From JAGVIE01 sp964520905 (lineage in GTDB: Bacteria; Bacteroidota; Ignavibacteria; UBA10030; SZUA-254), in contig CAZFQL010000011.1 in assembly GCA_964520905.1 (NCBI GenBank), forward strand, positions 62,001-126,000: a DNA stretch of 64,000 bases. Direction: 5' to 3'. The notes below the pieces were generated by a model. The model saw only the letters and a list, made by a program, of their open reading frames with translations. It had not been told where the DNA came from and searched no databases. Both the position numbers and the translations under genes were made by a program. Shown piece after piece: positions 51,448-59,847 of the stretch. How positions within the stretch are numbered: the first letter of the stretch is position 1; every line of letters begins with the position of its first letter.

Positions 51448-53151
51448 ATGAGTCATATCGGATCATATGAAGAAAGATATAAATCGTTCAACTGGAAACA
51501 ATCAGAGGAGGAATTAGAGTACGGCAAAAACGGAATGTACAACATCGGATACTATTGCAGTGACCGCATTTGCGAAAAGGGAAATGGCAAAAAGCTAGCT
51601 TTGATATGGGAAGGTTTTACCGGTGAAGTGAAAAAATATACTTACGATGACATCCGGGTTTACAGTAATACGATTGCCAAGTTTTTGCAGGGTACGGGAG
51701 TTAATGTAGGCGACAGAGTATGTCTCTTTATGGATAAGGTTCCTGAATTGTATATCGGTTTCATTGGCGTTTTAAAAATGGGAGGGATTACTCAGCCATT
51801 ATTTTCTGCTTTTGGAGAAGAAGCGTTATTTACGCGTTTAGACGATGCAAAAACAAAAGCAATCATGATTCAAAAGAAACATTTACCCAAAGTACGTCGA
51901 ATAAAAGATAAGCTTCCCGATCTGACTAAAATAATTGTTATCGATGCAGATGAAGCGGCAACTCCGCAAATAAATGAGATCCATTTTTGGATGGAAAAAA
52001 CTCCGAAGATTGAAAAGTTTGATATTGTAAAAGTTGGTCCTGAAGCTCCGTCCGTTATTCATTACACTTCCGGCACAACAGGTAAGCCGAAAGGCGCACA
52101 ACATGCTCATTCATCGATCATCGCACAGTATATTACATCTAAATGGGTCCTCGATTTACAATCGGATGATATATACTGGTGCACTGCCGATCCCGGTTGG
52201 GTAACCGGAACGTCGTATGGTATTATCGGTCCGTGGGCATTGGGTGTAACGCAAGTGGTCCTTGATGCCGGCTTCGGTGCAGAGAAATGGTACGCGTTCA
52301 TCCAAAAACATAAAATTTCCATGTGGTATTCCGCTCCGACTGCCATCAGGTTGTTAATGAAAGAAGGGATTGAGGCGGTTAAGAAATACGATTTATCTTC
52401 GCTCCGTCATCTCGCAAGTGTAGGTGAGCCGCTAAATGCTGAAGCGGTTGTATGGTCGGAGAAAGCATTCGGTAAAATGTTTCTTGACACTTACTGGCAA
52501 ACTGAAACAGGCGCCATGATGATCACGAATTTTCCCGGTATGAAAATAAAACCCGGCTCGATGGGAAAACCTTTTCCAGGAATTACTGCAACGGTTCTAA
52601 ATACAAAAACTTATGAGCCAATCACTACTGTCGGAATGGTCGGACTCATCGCAATCAAGCCCGGCTGGCCCTCGATGATGCGCTCTTACTGGAATAACAA
52701 AACAACATACGACAGCAAGTTCAAGAACGGCTGGTATATTTGTGGTGACCGTGCGAGTATTGACAATGAAGGATACTTCTGGTTTGTCGGTCGTGATGAT
52801 GATGTGATAAACACTGCCGGTCACTTGGTTGGACCGTTTGAAATTGAATCTGCTTTGCTTGAACATAAAGCAGTTGCAGAATCCGCCGCCGTAGGAAAGC
52901 CCGATCCGGTGAATATGGAAGTTGTGAAAGCATTTATCGCGCTGAAACCGGGATTCGAGCCGAGCGGAGATATGGAATTAGATATCATGAACTTTATTCG
53001 CAAGAGACTCTCACCTCTTGCTATGCCTCAAGAAATCGAGTTCGTTCCATCGCTTCCTAAAACAAGAAGCGGCAAAATTATGCGTCGACTCCTGCGCGCA
53101 AAAGAGTGGGGTGAGGAAATTGGGGACACATCTACATTAGAGAATGATTAA
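51448..53151 (+). CDS. AMP-forming acyl-CoA synthetase (acetyl-CoA synthetase-like)
   Basis: ANL superfamily adenylating enzyme, 567 residues. P-loop YTSGTTGKPKGAQH, the WCTADPGWVTGTSYG and TYWQTETGAMM regions seen in acetyl-CoA synthetases, hinge FVGRDDDVIN and the catalytic lysine segment KTRSGKIMRRLLR. Length and motifs put it near short acetate/propionate-CoA ligases (Bacillus AcsA type). In this cluster it could charge CoA for the oxoamine synthases or load the carrier protein directly. Strong AAAGGA ribosome binding site. Precise acid substrate is not visible. Confidence 0.88.
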   Translation: MSHIGSYEERYKSFNWKQSEEELEYGKNGMYNIGYYCSDRICEKGNGKKLALIWEGFTGEVKKYTYDDIRVYSNTIAKFLQGTGVNVGDRVCLFMDKVPELYIGFIGVLKMGGITQPLFSAFGEEALFTRLDDAKTKAIMIQKKHLPKVRRIKDKLPDLTKIIVIDADEAATPQINEIHFWMEKTPKIEKFDIVKVGPEAPSVIHYTSGTTGKPKGAQHAHSSIIAQYITSKWVLDLQSDDIYWCTADPGWVTGTSYGIIGPWALGVTQVVLDAGFGAEKWYAFIQKHKISMWYSAPTAIRLLMKEGIEAVKKYDLSSLRHLASVGEPLNAEAVVWSEKAFGKMFLDTYWQTETGAMMITNFPGMKIKPGSMGKPFPGITATVLNTKTYEPITTVGMVGLIAIKPGWPSMMRSYWNNKTTYDSKFKNGWYICGDRASIDNEGYFWFVGRDDDVINTAGHLVGPFEIESALLEHKAVAESAAVGKPDPVNMEVVKAFIALKPGFEPSGDMELDIMNFIRKRLSPLAMPQEIEFVPSLPKTRSGKIMRRLLRAKEWGEEIGDTSTLEND

Positions 53152-53205
53152 TTCAATTTACAATTGTCAATTGACAATTTTCAATTATCAATCAATGGAG
53201 TTATT

Positions 53206-53460
53206 ATGTCTGAAGATATAAAGAAAATTATTATCGATTACGTCAAAAAAGAATACCTCGAAGAAGATTCCGGGGTTGACGTCAACGAAAACACGAAACT
53301 CATCTCAAGCGGAATAGTCGATTCATTCTCAATGGTTTCATTGAAAATGTTCCTCGAGAAGAAATTCTTGGTAAAAATTCCCGATGATAAGGCAACACCG
53401 GAGGCATTCGATTCCGTGAATAACATAATCAACCTCCTAAAAGAATTTACAAAGATTTAA
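53206..53460 (+). CDS. stand-alone acyl carrier protein-like
   Basis: An 84-residue acidic helical protein. The phosphopantetheine serine is in SSGIVDSFSMVSL (D-S-F instead of the usual D-S-L), and the helix LKMFLEKKFLVKIPD plus FDSVNNIINLL completes the four-helix carrier layout. I chose ATG 53206 (ATGGAG upstream) over an upstream frame start in a low-complexity CAATTGTCAATTGACAATT stretch. It is divergent from a fatty-acid ACP and sits between the synthetase and the altered glycine C-acetyltransferase, so it probably serves a special pathway. Confidence 0.85.
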   Translation: MSEDIKKIIIDYVKKEYLEEDSGVDVNENTKLISSGIVDSFSMVSLKMFLEKKFLVKIPDDKATPEAFDSVNNIINLLKEFTKI

Positions 53461-53469
53461 GGAGAATAT

Positions 53470-54717
53470 ATGGCTTATAGCGAAAAGGCAAAATCGTTTT
53501 ACGACACAACGCTGAAAAATATTAAGCAGGACGGACTTTTCAAAGAAGAACGCTACATTGAATCGCCTCAAGCGGCGAATATTAAAGTGGAGTTTCCGCT
53601 CGGCGCACAACAAAAACAAGTGCTAAACTTTTGCGCGAACAATTATCTCGGCTTGTCAAGTCATCCGGAAGTGGTAAAAGCTGCACACGATGGACTTGAT
53701 GCACGCGGTTACGGAATGTCGTCTGTTCGTTTCATCTGCGGCACACAGGATATTCATCATGAGCTTGAAGAAAAGTTGACAAAGTTCCTTGGTACTGAGG
53801 ATACTATCCTCTTTCCATCTTGCATGGAAGCAAATGCCGCCATATTTGAAGTCATGCTCGATAAAGAAGACGCAATGATCTCAGATCGACTTGTCCACGC
53901 CTCGATTGTTGACGGGATGCGGCTGAGCAAAGCGCAGCTCTTCAATTATAAGCACAACAACATGGCTCATCTTGAAGAAAAGCTGCAGGAAACTCAGAAT
54001 TGCAGGTTCCGTCTCATTATCACTGACGGCGTATTCTCGATGGACGGTGATATGGCAAAGTTAGACGAGATTTGTAATCTTGCCGAAAAATATGACGCAA
54101 TGGTAATGGTAGATGATTCTCATGCGTCCGGATTTATCGGAAGAACCGGTCGTGGCACTCATGAACATTTTAATGTTATGGGTCGTGTTGATGTCATTAC
54201 AACCACACTCGGCAAAGCGCTCGGTGGCGCTACAGGCGGTTGTGTGAGCGGACGGAAAGGAATTGTCGACCTTTGCCGCCAGCGAGCGCGTCCGTATTTA
54301 TTTTCAAACACAGTTCCACCGGTTGTGGTTGCCGCTTCGATTAAAGTGATCGATCTGATTTCAAATACAACTGAACGTCGTGATAAACTTGAAAGAAATA
54401 CAAAATATTTCCGAGAGAAAATGACCAAAGCCGGATTGGATATTAAAGAAGGCGATACGCCTATCGTTCCCGTGATGCTTTACAATGCGAAGCTCGCACA
54501 GGATGTAGCCCGCGATATGTATGCTGAGGGAATATACGTTATCGGTTTCTTCTTCCCTGTGGTTGCACAAGGACAGGCACGTATCCGTACACAAATTTCT
54601 GCCGATCATGAATTCGAGCATATCGATAAAGCAGTTGCAGCGTTCACCAAAGTCGGAGCGAAGTATAATATCCTCGGCAAGAAGCGCGACGAAATCATAG
54701 CAATGTACGGCATGTAG
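53470..54717 (+). CDS. alpha-oxoamine synthase, altered glycine C-acetyltransferase paralogue
   Basis: PLP enzyme of the alpha-oxoamine synthase family, 415 residues, joining an acyl thioester to an amino acid with decarboxylation. Most of it is Kbl-like (YGMSSVRFICGTQDIHHELE; VDDSHASGF; PLP lysine 249 in TLGKALGG). Around the active site it departs from the standard: FPSCMEANAAIFEV instead of YSSCFDANGG, and SDRLVHASIVDGMRLSK instead of SD-LNHASIIDGIRLCK (Val 142 replaces Asn). It follows the carrier protein by 9 bases, with AAGGAG. These features fit a changed acyl donor, maybe a carrier-bound acyl group. It could still be a second Kbl. Confidence 0.82.
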   Translation: MAYSEKAKSFYDTTLKNIKQDGLFKEERYIESPQAANIKVEFPLGAQQKQVLNFCANNYLGLSSHPEVVKAAHDGLDARGYGMSSVRFICGTQDIHHELEEKLTKFLGTEDTILFPSCMEANAAIFEVMLDKEDAMISDRLVHASIVDGMRLSKAQLFNYKHNNMAHLEEKLQETQNCRFRLIITDGVFSMDGDMAKLDEICNLAEKYDAMVMVDDSHASGFIGRTGRGTHEHFNVMGRVDVITTTLGKALGGATGGCVSGRKGIVDLCRQRARPYLFSNTVPPVVVAASIKVIDLISNTTERRDKLERNTKYFREKMTKAGLDIKEGDTPIVPVMLYNAKLAQDVARDMYAEGIYVIGFFFPVVAQGQARIRTQISADHEFEHIDKAVAAFTKVGAKYNILGKKRDEIIAMYGM

Positions 54718-54796
54718 GAATTAATTTCGAAATCCTAATCTCGAAGCTCTAAAACCATTTAGGATTTGATTATTAGAGTTTACGATTTTCCATTTT

Positions 54797-56008
54797 ATGT
54801 CACAAAGTAAAAAAGTTATAGAACATTATCGACAGGTTATTGAAGAGTTCAAAACCAGCGATATCTGCAAGGTTGAACGAGTAATTCTTTCTCCTCAATC
54901 TGCCGAAATCGATGTTGAATTTCCCCAAAGTTCACCATCAAAAGAAGTATTAAATTTTTGCGCAAATAATTATTTGGGACTTTCAAATCATCCCGCGCTC
55001 GTTGATGCGGCGAGGAAAGGATTGGAACGGCACGGATATGGCATGTCGTCCGTCCGGTTTATCTGCGGAACACAAGATATCCACAAAACTCTTGAGCAAA
55101 AGGTTTCCAAATTCCTCGGTACCGAGGATACAATTCTATATTCGTCATGCTTTGACGCGAATGGCGGTGTATTTGAAGCATTGCTCGGAGAAGAAGATGT
55201 AATTCTTTCGGATGAATTAAATCACGCTTCGATCATCGACGGCATCCGCTTGTGCAAGGCGCATCGCTATCGATATAAACATAACGACATGAACGATTTG
55301 GAAAGTCATCTTCGGCAATCTAAGGATCGGCGTTTCAGGATGATTGCAACAGACGGCGTCTTCTCGATGGATGGTGTGCTTGCGAAGTTACCAGAATTAG
55401 TAGCTCTTGCTGAAAAATATGATGCTATTCTAATGGTCGATGATTCGCACGCAACCGGCTTCATCGGTAAGAAGGGAAGAGGCACGCACGAGCATTGTGG
55501 TGTAATGAACAAAATCGATATTATTACAACGACATTCGGTAAAGCTTTAGGAGGTGCGTCGGGTGGATGCGTTTCGGGCAGTAAAATATTTATTGATGTC
55601 CTTCGCCAAAAATCCCGACCGTATATATTCTCCAATACCGTCAGCCCGGTTGTGGTTGCCGGAACAATTAAAGCCATAGAGTTGTTGGAACAATCAACAG
55701 AGCTTCGCGATAAACTTGAGGTGAACACAAAATATTTCCGTCAGAAAATCAGGGAAGCGGGATTTGAAATCGTAGATGGATTTCATCCTATAGTTCCAAT
55801 TATGATTCATGATGCGAAACTTGTTCAGCAGATGGCGCGTGATTTATATGATGAGGGAATTTATGTCATCGGGTTTTTCTATCCGATCGTTCCGAAAGGA
55901 AAAGATCGAATACGCGTACAGATTTCCGCAATTCATGAAAAACATCATATCGACAAAGCAGTCGATGCGTTTGCAAAAGTCGGCAGAAAGCTCGGAGTGA
56001 TTAAATAA
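54797..56008 (+). CDS. kbl: glycine C-acetyltransferase (2-amino-3-ketobutyrate CoA ligase)
   Basis: Converts 2-amino-3-oxobutyrate plus CoA to glycine and acetyl-CoA, the second step after threonine dehydrogenase. 403 residues. It keeps the full Kbl consensus: YSSCFDANGGVFEALLG, SDELNHASIIDGIRLCKAHRYRYKHNDM, FSMDGVLAKLPEL, VDDSHATGF and the PLP lysine in TFGKALGGASGG. It is 79 bases after its altered paralogue and shares about two thirds of its residues with it (visual estimate), so the two came from a local duplication. Works with tdh 4 kb upstream. Confidence 0.92.
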   Translation: MSQSKKVIEHYRQVIEEFKTSDICKVERVILSPQSAEIDVEFPQSSPSKEVLNFCANNYLGLSNHPALVDAARKGLERHGYGMSSVRFICGTQDIHKTLEQKVSKFLGTEDTILYSSCFDANGGVFEALLGEEDVILSDELNHASIIDGIRLCKAHRYRYKHNDMNDLESHLRQSKDRRFRMIATDGVFSMDGVLAKLPELVALAEKYDAILMVDDSHATGFIGKKGRGTHEHCGVMNKIDIITTTFGKALGGASGGCVSGSKIFIDVLRQKSRPYIFSNTVSPVVVAGTIKAIELLEQSTELRDKLEVNTKYFRQKIREAGFEIVDGFHPIVPIMIHDAKLVQQMARDLYDEGIYVIGFFYPIVPKGKDRIRVQISAIHEKHHIDKAVDAFAKVGRKLGVIK

Positions 56009-56010
56009 CT

Positions 56011-56083
56011 CTCACCCCAACCCCTCTCCCAATCCTTCGACTTCGCTCAGGACAAGATTGGGAGAGGGGCAAGGAGAGAGGGT
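56011..56083. repeat. intergenic palindromic repeat, family A copy 2
   Basis: CCCCTCTCCCAATC (56021-56034) and GATTGGGAGAGGGG (56056-56069) form a perfect 14-bp inverted repeat, flanked by CTCTCACCCC and GGAGAGAGGG. Related in block order to 2090-2153 read in reverse. It lies directly after kbl and may act as a transcription stop. Confidence 0.65.
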
Positions 56084-56138
56084 CAATGTTGAGACATAAA
56101 ATATCAATTTAGCATTATACATTCAATAGAAAAAGAAA

Positions 56139-57227
56139 ATGAAAAAGCCATTAACAGAATCAAATATATTAGAAGCGTTAAAGATAGTCCGTGATCCTGA
56201 CTTGAACAAAGATATTGTATCGCTTAATTTCGTTAAGGATATAAAAATCGAAGGGAAAAATGTAAGTTTTAAAATCGAGCTTACAACTCCTGCCTGTCCC
56301 GTACGCGATGAATTTAAAAAACTCGCTGAAACTGCTATCCGAAGTCAGATTGATGGCGTTGAAAACCTTGCAATCGAAATGACGGCAAGCGTTCGAGCTA
56401 ATAACATCCAGCAGCATATCGATCTGCTTCCCAATGTCAAAACAACGATTGCTGTTGCAAGCGGTAAGGGCGGCGTTGGCAAATCAACGGTTGCTGTTAA
56501 TCTTGCAGTTTCGCTAGCGCTGGATGGTGCAAAAGTCGGATTGCTGGATGCCGATATATATGGACCGAGTATTCCTTTGATGATGGGGATAAATGAAAGA
56601 CCAAATATTCATAATCAAAAATTAGTCCCGCTTGAAGCGCATGGTGTAAAAGTTATGTCGATTGGGTTTCTTATCGATCCGTCGCAGGCGGTGATATGGC
56701 GCGGACCAATGGTAAGCGGTGCGGTAAAACAGTTTATGTCGGATGTAGATTGGGGCGAGCTTGATTATCTTGTGTTCGATCTTCCTCCGGGCACGGGTGA
56801 TATTCATCTCACACTTGTGCAGACGATTCCATTGACCGGTTCAGTTGTCGTAACAACGCCGCAGGATATTTCTCTCGCAGATGCACGCAAGGCATATGCG
56901 ATGTTCGAGAAGGTAAACGTCCCGGTTCTCGGTATCATTGAAAACATGAGTTACTATATCTGCAATCATTGCGGACATCGGGAAGATATATTTCACACAG
57001 GCGGCGGTAAAAAGGCAGCCGGAGAATTAGGCGTTCCTTTTTTGGGTGAGATACCTATTTACACTCCGATTCGAATCGGCGGAGATGTTGGCAAGCCGAT
57101 AGTAGTTTCTGAGCCGGAAGCTCCGCAATCTAAAATTATCCGGCAGATCACACGGAACATGGCGGCGCAATTAAGCATACACCAGTTGTCAGGTAAATCG
57201 AATCAGAAAATAGAAATTAGTTTATAA
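56139..57227 (+). CDS. apbC: Mrp/ApbC family iron-sulfur carrier ATPase
   Basis: P-loop scaffold that carries and delivers Fe-S clusters. 362 residues: N-terminal MIP18/DUF59 domain (ILEALKIVRDPDLNKDIVSLNFVKDI and TTPACPVRDEFK), deviant Walker A VASGKGGVGKSTVAVNLA, DADIYGPSIP, VFDLPPGTGD (switch II) and the cluster-binding ICNHCGH (CxxC). Followed after a hairpin repeat by nfuA, a second Fe-S scaffold, suggesting a joint role in cluster assembly. Confidence 0.94.
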   Translation: MKKPLTESNILEALKIVRDPDLNKDIVSLNFVKDIKIEGKNVSFKIELTTPACPVRDEFKKLAETAIRSQIDGVENLAIEMTASVRANNIQQHIDLLPNVKTTIAVASGKGGVGKSTVAVNLAVSLALDGAKVGLLDADIYGPSIPLMMGINERPNIHNQKLVPLEAHGVKVMSIGFLIDPSQAVIWRGPMVSGAVKQFMSDVDWGELDYLVFDLPPGTGDIHLTLVQTIPLTGSVVVTTPQDISLADARKAYAMFEKVNVPVLGIIENMSYYICNHCGHREDIFHTGGGKKAAGELGVPFLGEIPIYTPIRIGGDVGKPIVVSEPEAPQSKIIRQITRNMAAQLSIHQLSGKSNQKIEISL

Positions 57228-57234
57228 ACCTTGG

Positions 57235-57283
57235 AACCTTGCGAAGATTGACTTGTTTAACCTGAGATAACCTTCGCAAGGTT
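57235..57283. repeat. AACCTTGCGAAG palindrome, left of nfuA (family E)
   Basis: AACCTTGCGAAG (57235-57246) and AACCTTCGCAAGGTT (57269-57283) are inverted repeats; 12 bases pair. The same right arm and a full 15-base version occur at 57571-57619 on the other side of nfuA. Confidence 0.75.
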
Positions 57284-57312
57284 ACCTATGAACATTATTT
57301 AAGGACATGTAC

Positions 57313-57561
57313 ATGGAAGAACAAAAAGTTTTGACGGTTCAGGAAAAAGTTGAGATGGCGCTCCAGATGTGCCGTCCGTATCTACAAGCCGATGGCGGCG
57401 ATGTTGAGTTGGTGCGGGTTACTGATGACGGTATTGCAGAAGTGCGATTGCAGGGAGTTTGCAGTGGCTGTCCAATGTCGCGTATGACTTTGCGGGCAGG
57501 TATCGAGCGTGCGGTTCTTCAGTGCGCGCCTGAGATTAAAAGGGTGGAAGAGGTGAAATAA
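57313..57561 (+). CDS. NifU-like C-terminal domain scaffold protein
   Basis: An 82-residue NFU-type Fe-S scaffold: CRPYLQADGGDVELVRV, then VRLQGVCSGCPMSRMTLRAGIERAV, in which the CSGCP motif holds the cluster. I chose the second ATG, seven bases after AAGGA; the ATG two codons earlier touches the ribosome binding site. It follows apbC, and both sides carry the same palindrome. Function: passing 4Fe-4S clusters to apo-proteins. Confidence 0.92.
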   Translation: MEEQKVLTVQEKVEMALQMCRPYLQADGGDVELVRVTDDGIAEVRLQGVCSGCPMSRMTLRAGIERAVLQCAPEIKRVEEVK

Positions 57562-57570
57562 ATCTTGTCG

Positions 57571-57619
57571 AACCTTGCGAAGGTTACTTTGTAATTGCTT
57601 TGGCAACCTTCGCAAGGTT
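57571..57619. repeat. AACCTTGCGAAGGTT palindrome, right of nfuA (family E)
   Basis: AACCTTGCGAAGGTT (57571-57585) and AACCTTCGCAAGGTT (57605-57619), a perfect 15-bp stem with a 19-base loop, 10 bases after the nfuA stop. Followed by TTTTTCAG, so it can also act as terminator. Confidence 0.8.
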
Positions 57620-57722
57620 TTTCAGCATACATTAATCTAACAAATATTTTAGTAATTCGTCTTTCGAAGAGCAAGCTACATCATATATTCAGAGCAACTG
57701 CGATGGATATTTTAGAACATTT

Positions 57723-57846
57723 ATTGCAGTTCACTTCAGTGAACTGACTCCCAAAACAAAGCATTTTGGCTTTAGCCAAATAGAATAATGATGCTGAAGC
57801 ATATTATTTATTTACTTTTTATCAGTTTGCTAAAGCAAACTGCAAT
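57723..57846. repeat. 124-bp element with 9-bp terminal inverted repeats, family F
   Basis: ATTGCAGTT (57723-57731) and AACTGCAAT (57838-57846). Inside are CAGTTCACTTCAGTGAACTG, a TTTGGCTTTAGCCAAA hairpin, TGCTGAAGCA and CAGTTTGCTAAAGCAAACTG. No coding capacity. It fills most of the 353-base space between nfuA and ftsE; the rest of this space shows no gene. Confidence 0.65.
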
Positions 57847-57914
57847 AGACAAAGATTCAAATTATTCATTGTAAGCACATAATGCTGCAGTTCATCTCGA
57901 GTTAGATTTACTTT

Positions 57915-58577
57915 TTAAATACTCTCAATCTCACTAACCTTACCATCCTTAATCTGAATTATTCTTCCGCCGGCTTTTCTCACAATATCATAATTATGTG
58001 TGGCAAGGATTACGGCGGTTCCTCTTGAATTGATCAACTTCATTAACTGAAGTATATCAAGCGCGGTTGCCGGGTCAAGATTCCCCGTCGGCTCATCGGC
58101 GAGGAGAACGATGGGTTCGTTCACTAACGCACGCGCAAAAACAACACGCTGCTGCTCGCCGCCAGAAAGTTCTTCGGGCATACTATCGCGCTTGTGGCTT
58201 AAACCGACATCAGCCAAAACTCGCAAAACTCGTTTACCGATTTCATTTCTTTTCGCTCCTGTTACCTGCAGCGCGAAGGCAACATTATCGTAAACATTCC
58301 TGTCTTCAAGAAGTTTAAAATCCTGAAAAACTACTCCAATCTTCCTCCGGATTTTAGGAATATCTTTTTTCTTAATCGTTTCAGAATTATATTCTGCCAC
58401 TGAGACTGTGCCGGCATTGGGGAATACATCGAAATAAATCAATTTCAACAGTGTCGTTTTCCCGACACCCGATTCTCCTACAAGTGATATAAATTCTCCC
58501 GGTTTGATGTGTACATTGACATCAATTAGGATTGGTTGTTGATCGTATGAAACTGAGATGTTCTCGAATCGGATCAT
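57915..58577 (-). CDS. ftsE: FtsE-like ABC transporter ATPase
   Basis: 220-residue ABC ATPase. Walker A GESGVGKTT, Q-loop VVFQDFKLL, signature LSGGEQQRV, Walker B IVLLADEPTGNLDP and switch His in ATHNYD. The FQDFKLLEDRNVYDNVAFAL block and the size match FtsE, which with FtsX controls septal peptidoglycan hydrolases. No ftsX is adjacent, so the partner is unknown; another small exporter ATPase is possible. It starts inside the pdxA stop (ATGA). Confidence 0.86.
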   Translation of the reverse strand: MIRFENISVSYDQQPILIDVNVHIKPGEFISLVGESGVGKTTLLKLIYFDVFPNAGTVSVAEYNSETIKKKDIPKIRRKIGVVFQDFKLLEDRNVYDNVAFALQVTGAKRNEIGKRVLRVLADVGLSHKRDSMPEELSGGEQQRVVFARALVNEPIVLLADEPTGNLDPATALDILQLMKLINSRGTAVILATHNYDIVRKAGGRIIQIKDGKVSEIESI

Positions 58578-59581
58578 TGTAATTTTCTTTTTCGATTATG
58601 AATAATCTTAACTGCTAATTTTATCGCCTCAATCATGCTGGAAGGGTTTGCAATTCCTTTACCTGTGATATCGAACGCAGTGCCATGATCCGGTGAAGTG
58701 CGAACAATTGGTAAACCCGCAGTGTAATTGACACCGATATTGAATCCCATCATCTTCAAAGGAATTAAACCTTGATCGTGATACATTGCAAGCACTGCAT
58801 CGTAATTCTTGTAAGTGTGTCTCCCAAAAAATCCATCGGAGGAGAAAGGACCATCGATGTAAATTCCTTTCCGTTTTGCAATTCGAATCGCGGGTTCAAT
58901 GATTTCTATCTCTTCATTACCCATCGCCCCATTCTCGCCAGCATGAGGGTTCAAACCGATGACAGCGATCTTCGGATGCCGAATTCCAAAATCTTTTCTC
59001 AAAGAAGAATGAATTAGTGAAAGTTTTCCGGCGATTAATTCCTTTGAAAGAGTTTTAGGAACTTTATTCATGGCTAAATGAATCGTAGCTAATCCTACTC
59101 GTAATTTATTGGCAATTAGCATCATTAAAACTTCATCGGCATTGCAAATCTTTGCAAGCATTTCTGTTTGTCCGGGGAACCTGTAACCTGCTAAATGCAG
59201 GGTCTCTTTCGAAATCGGCGCTGTAACCATTCCATCAACAACTTTTTGTTTGCATAGTTCAGCGGCAATCTCAATCGCCTCGGCTGAATAATCACCGGCT
59301 TCTTCCGAAATTATTCCGGGTCGTATCACCGGTTTTTGAAATTTCCGCAAATGAAAGACGTGAATATTGTCCGAAGAAGATCTATCCGGTAGGGTATCAA
59401 TCTCTTTGAAATGTATCTTGAGCCGCATACTATGAGCGTAAAATTCAAGGACGTCTGTAGAACCTATAACCATGGGGATGCATGCTTTTTGGATTGCTGG
59501 AGATCGGAGACCTTTAAGAACAATTTCAGGTCCGATTCCATTGAAGTCTCCCAAAGTAACAGCAATTAAAGGTTTCGTCAT
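58574..59581 (-). CDS. pdxA: 4-hydroxythreonine-4-phosphate dehydrogenase
   Basis: NAD-dependent step of pyridoxal phosphate synthesis (DXP-independent ribose type lacks it, so the organism uses the PdxA/PdxJ route). 335 residues: AVTLGDFNGIGPEI, VTAPISKETLHLAGYRFPGQTEML, VIGLNPHAGENGAMG, PFSSDGFF and AMYHDQGLIPLKMMGFN with GTAFDITGKG; metal-binding histidines present. Overlaps the FtsE-like gene by four bases, an arrangement not obviously functional. PLP made here serves the many PLP enzymes of the window. Confidence 0.94.
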   Translation of the reverse strand: MTKPLIAVTLGDFNGIGPEIVLKGLRSPAIQKACIPMVIGSTDVLEFYAHSMRLKIHFKEIDTLPDRSSSDNIHVFHLRKFQKPVIRPGIISEEAGDYSAEAIEIAAELCKQKVVDGMVTAPISKETLHLAGYRFPGQTEMLAKICNADEVLMMLIANKLRVGLATIHLAMNKVPKTLSKELIAGKLSLIHSSLRKDFGIRHPKIAVIGLNPHAGENGAMGNEEIEIIEPAIRIAKRKGIYIDGPFSSDGFFGRHTYKNYDAVLAMYHDQGLIPLKMMGFNIGVNYTAGLPIVRTSPDHGTAFDITGKGIANPSSMIEAIKLAVKIIHNRKRKLQ

Positions 59582-59682
59582 GTATCTAATATGATAATAA
59601 GTTCTTTAAAGAGTACAAATGGTAAGGTAAATGTACGAATGAAAGTGACAAAATTCAAGAAAAAGAAAAAATCAAGAAACTA

Positions 59683-59711
59683 TTGACATTCAGCGTGAAG
59701 TTTCATATCTT
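59683..59711 (+). promoter_or_regulatory. sigma-70 type promoter of the 59848 gene
   Basis: TTGACA (59683-59688), 17 bases, TATCTT (59706-59711), leaving a leader of about 130 bases before the ATG. In the leader I see no strong hairpin. Confidence 0.65.
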
Positions 59712-59847
59712 CTTGGCAATGAACGCGATGGTTCCATTTAAAATTCGAATATAAACCGTACGATTGCCTCTTAATCCAGGGAATAGTGAAGAGGTTTTTG
59801 TTTAATTCACAATTTAATCACAATAACATAAACAAAAGGAGTGCACA

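Noticed and set aside
53155..53205. N-terminal extension of the carrier protein starting at 53164
   Set aside because: That stretch is a low-complexity repeat (CAATTGTCAATTGACAATT type) and a proper ribosome binding site serves the ATG at 53206.
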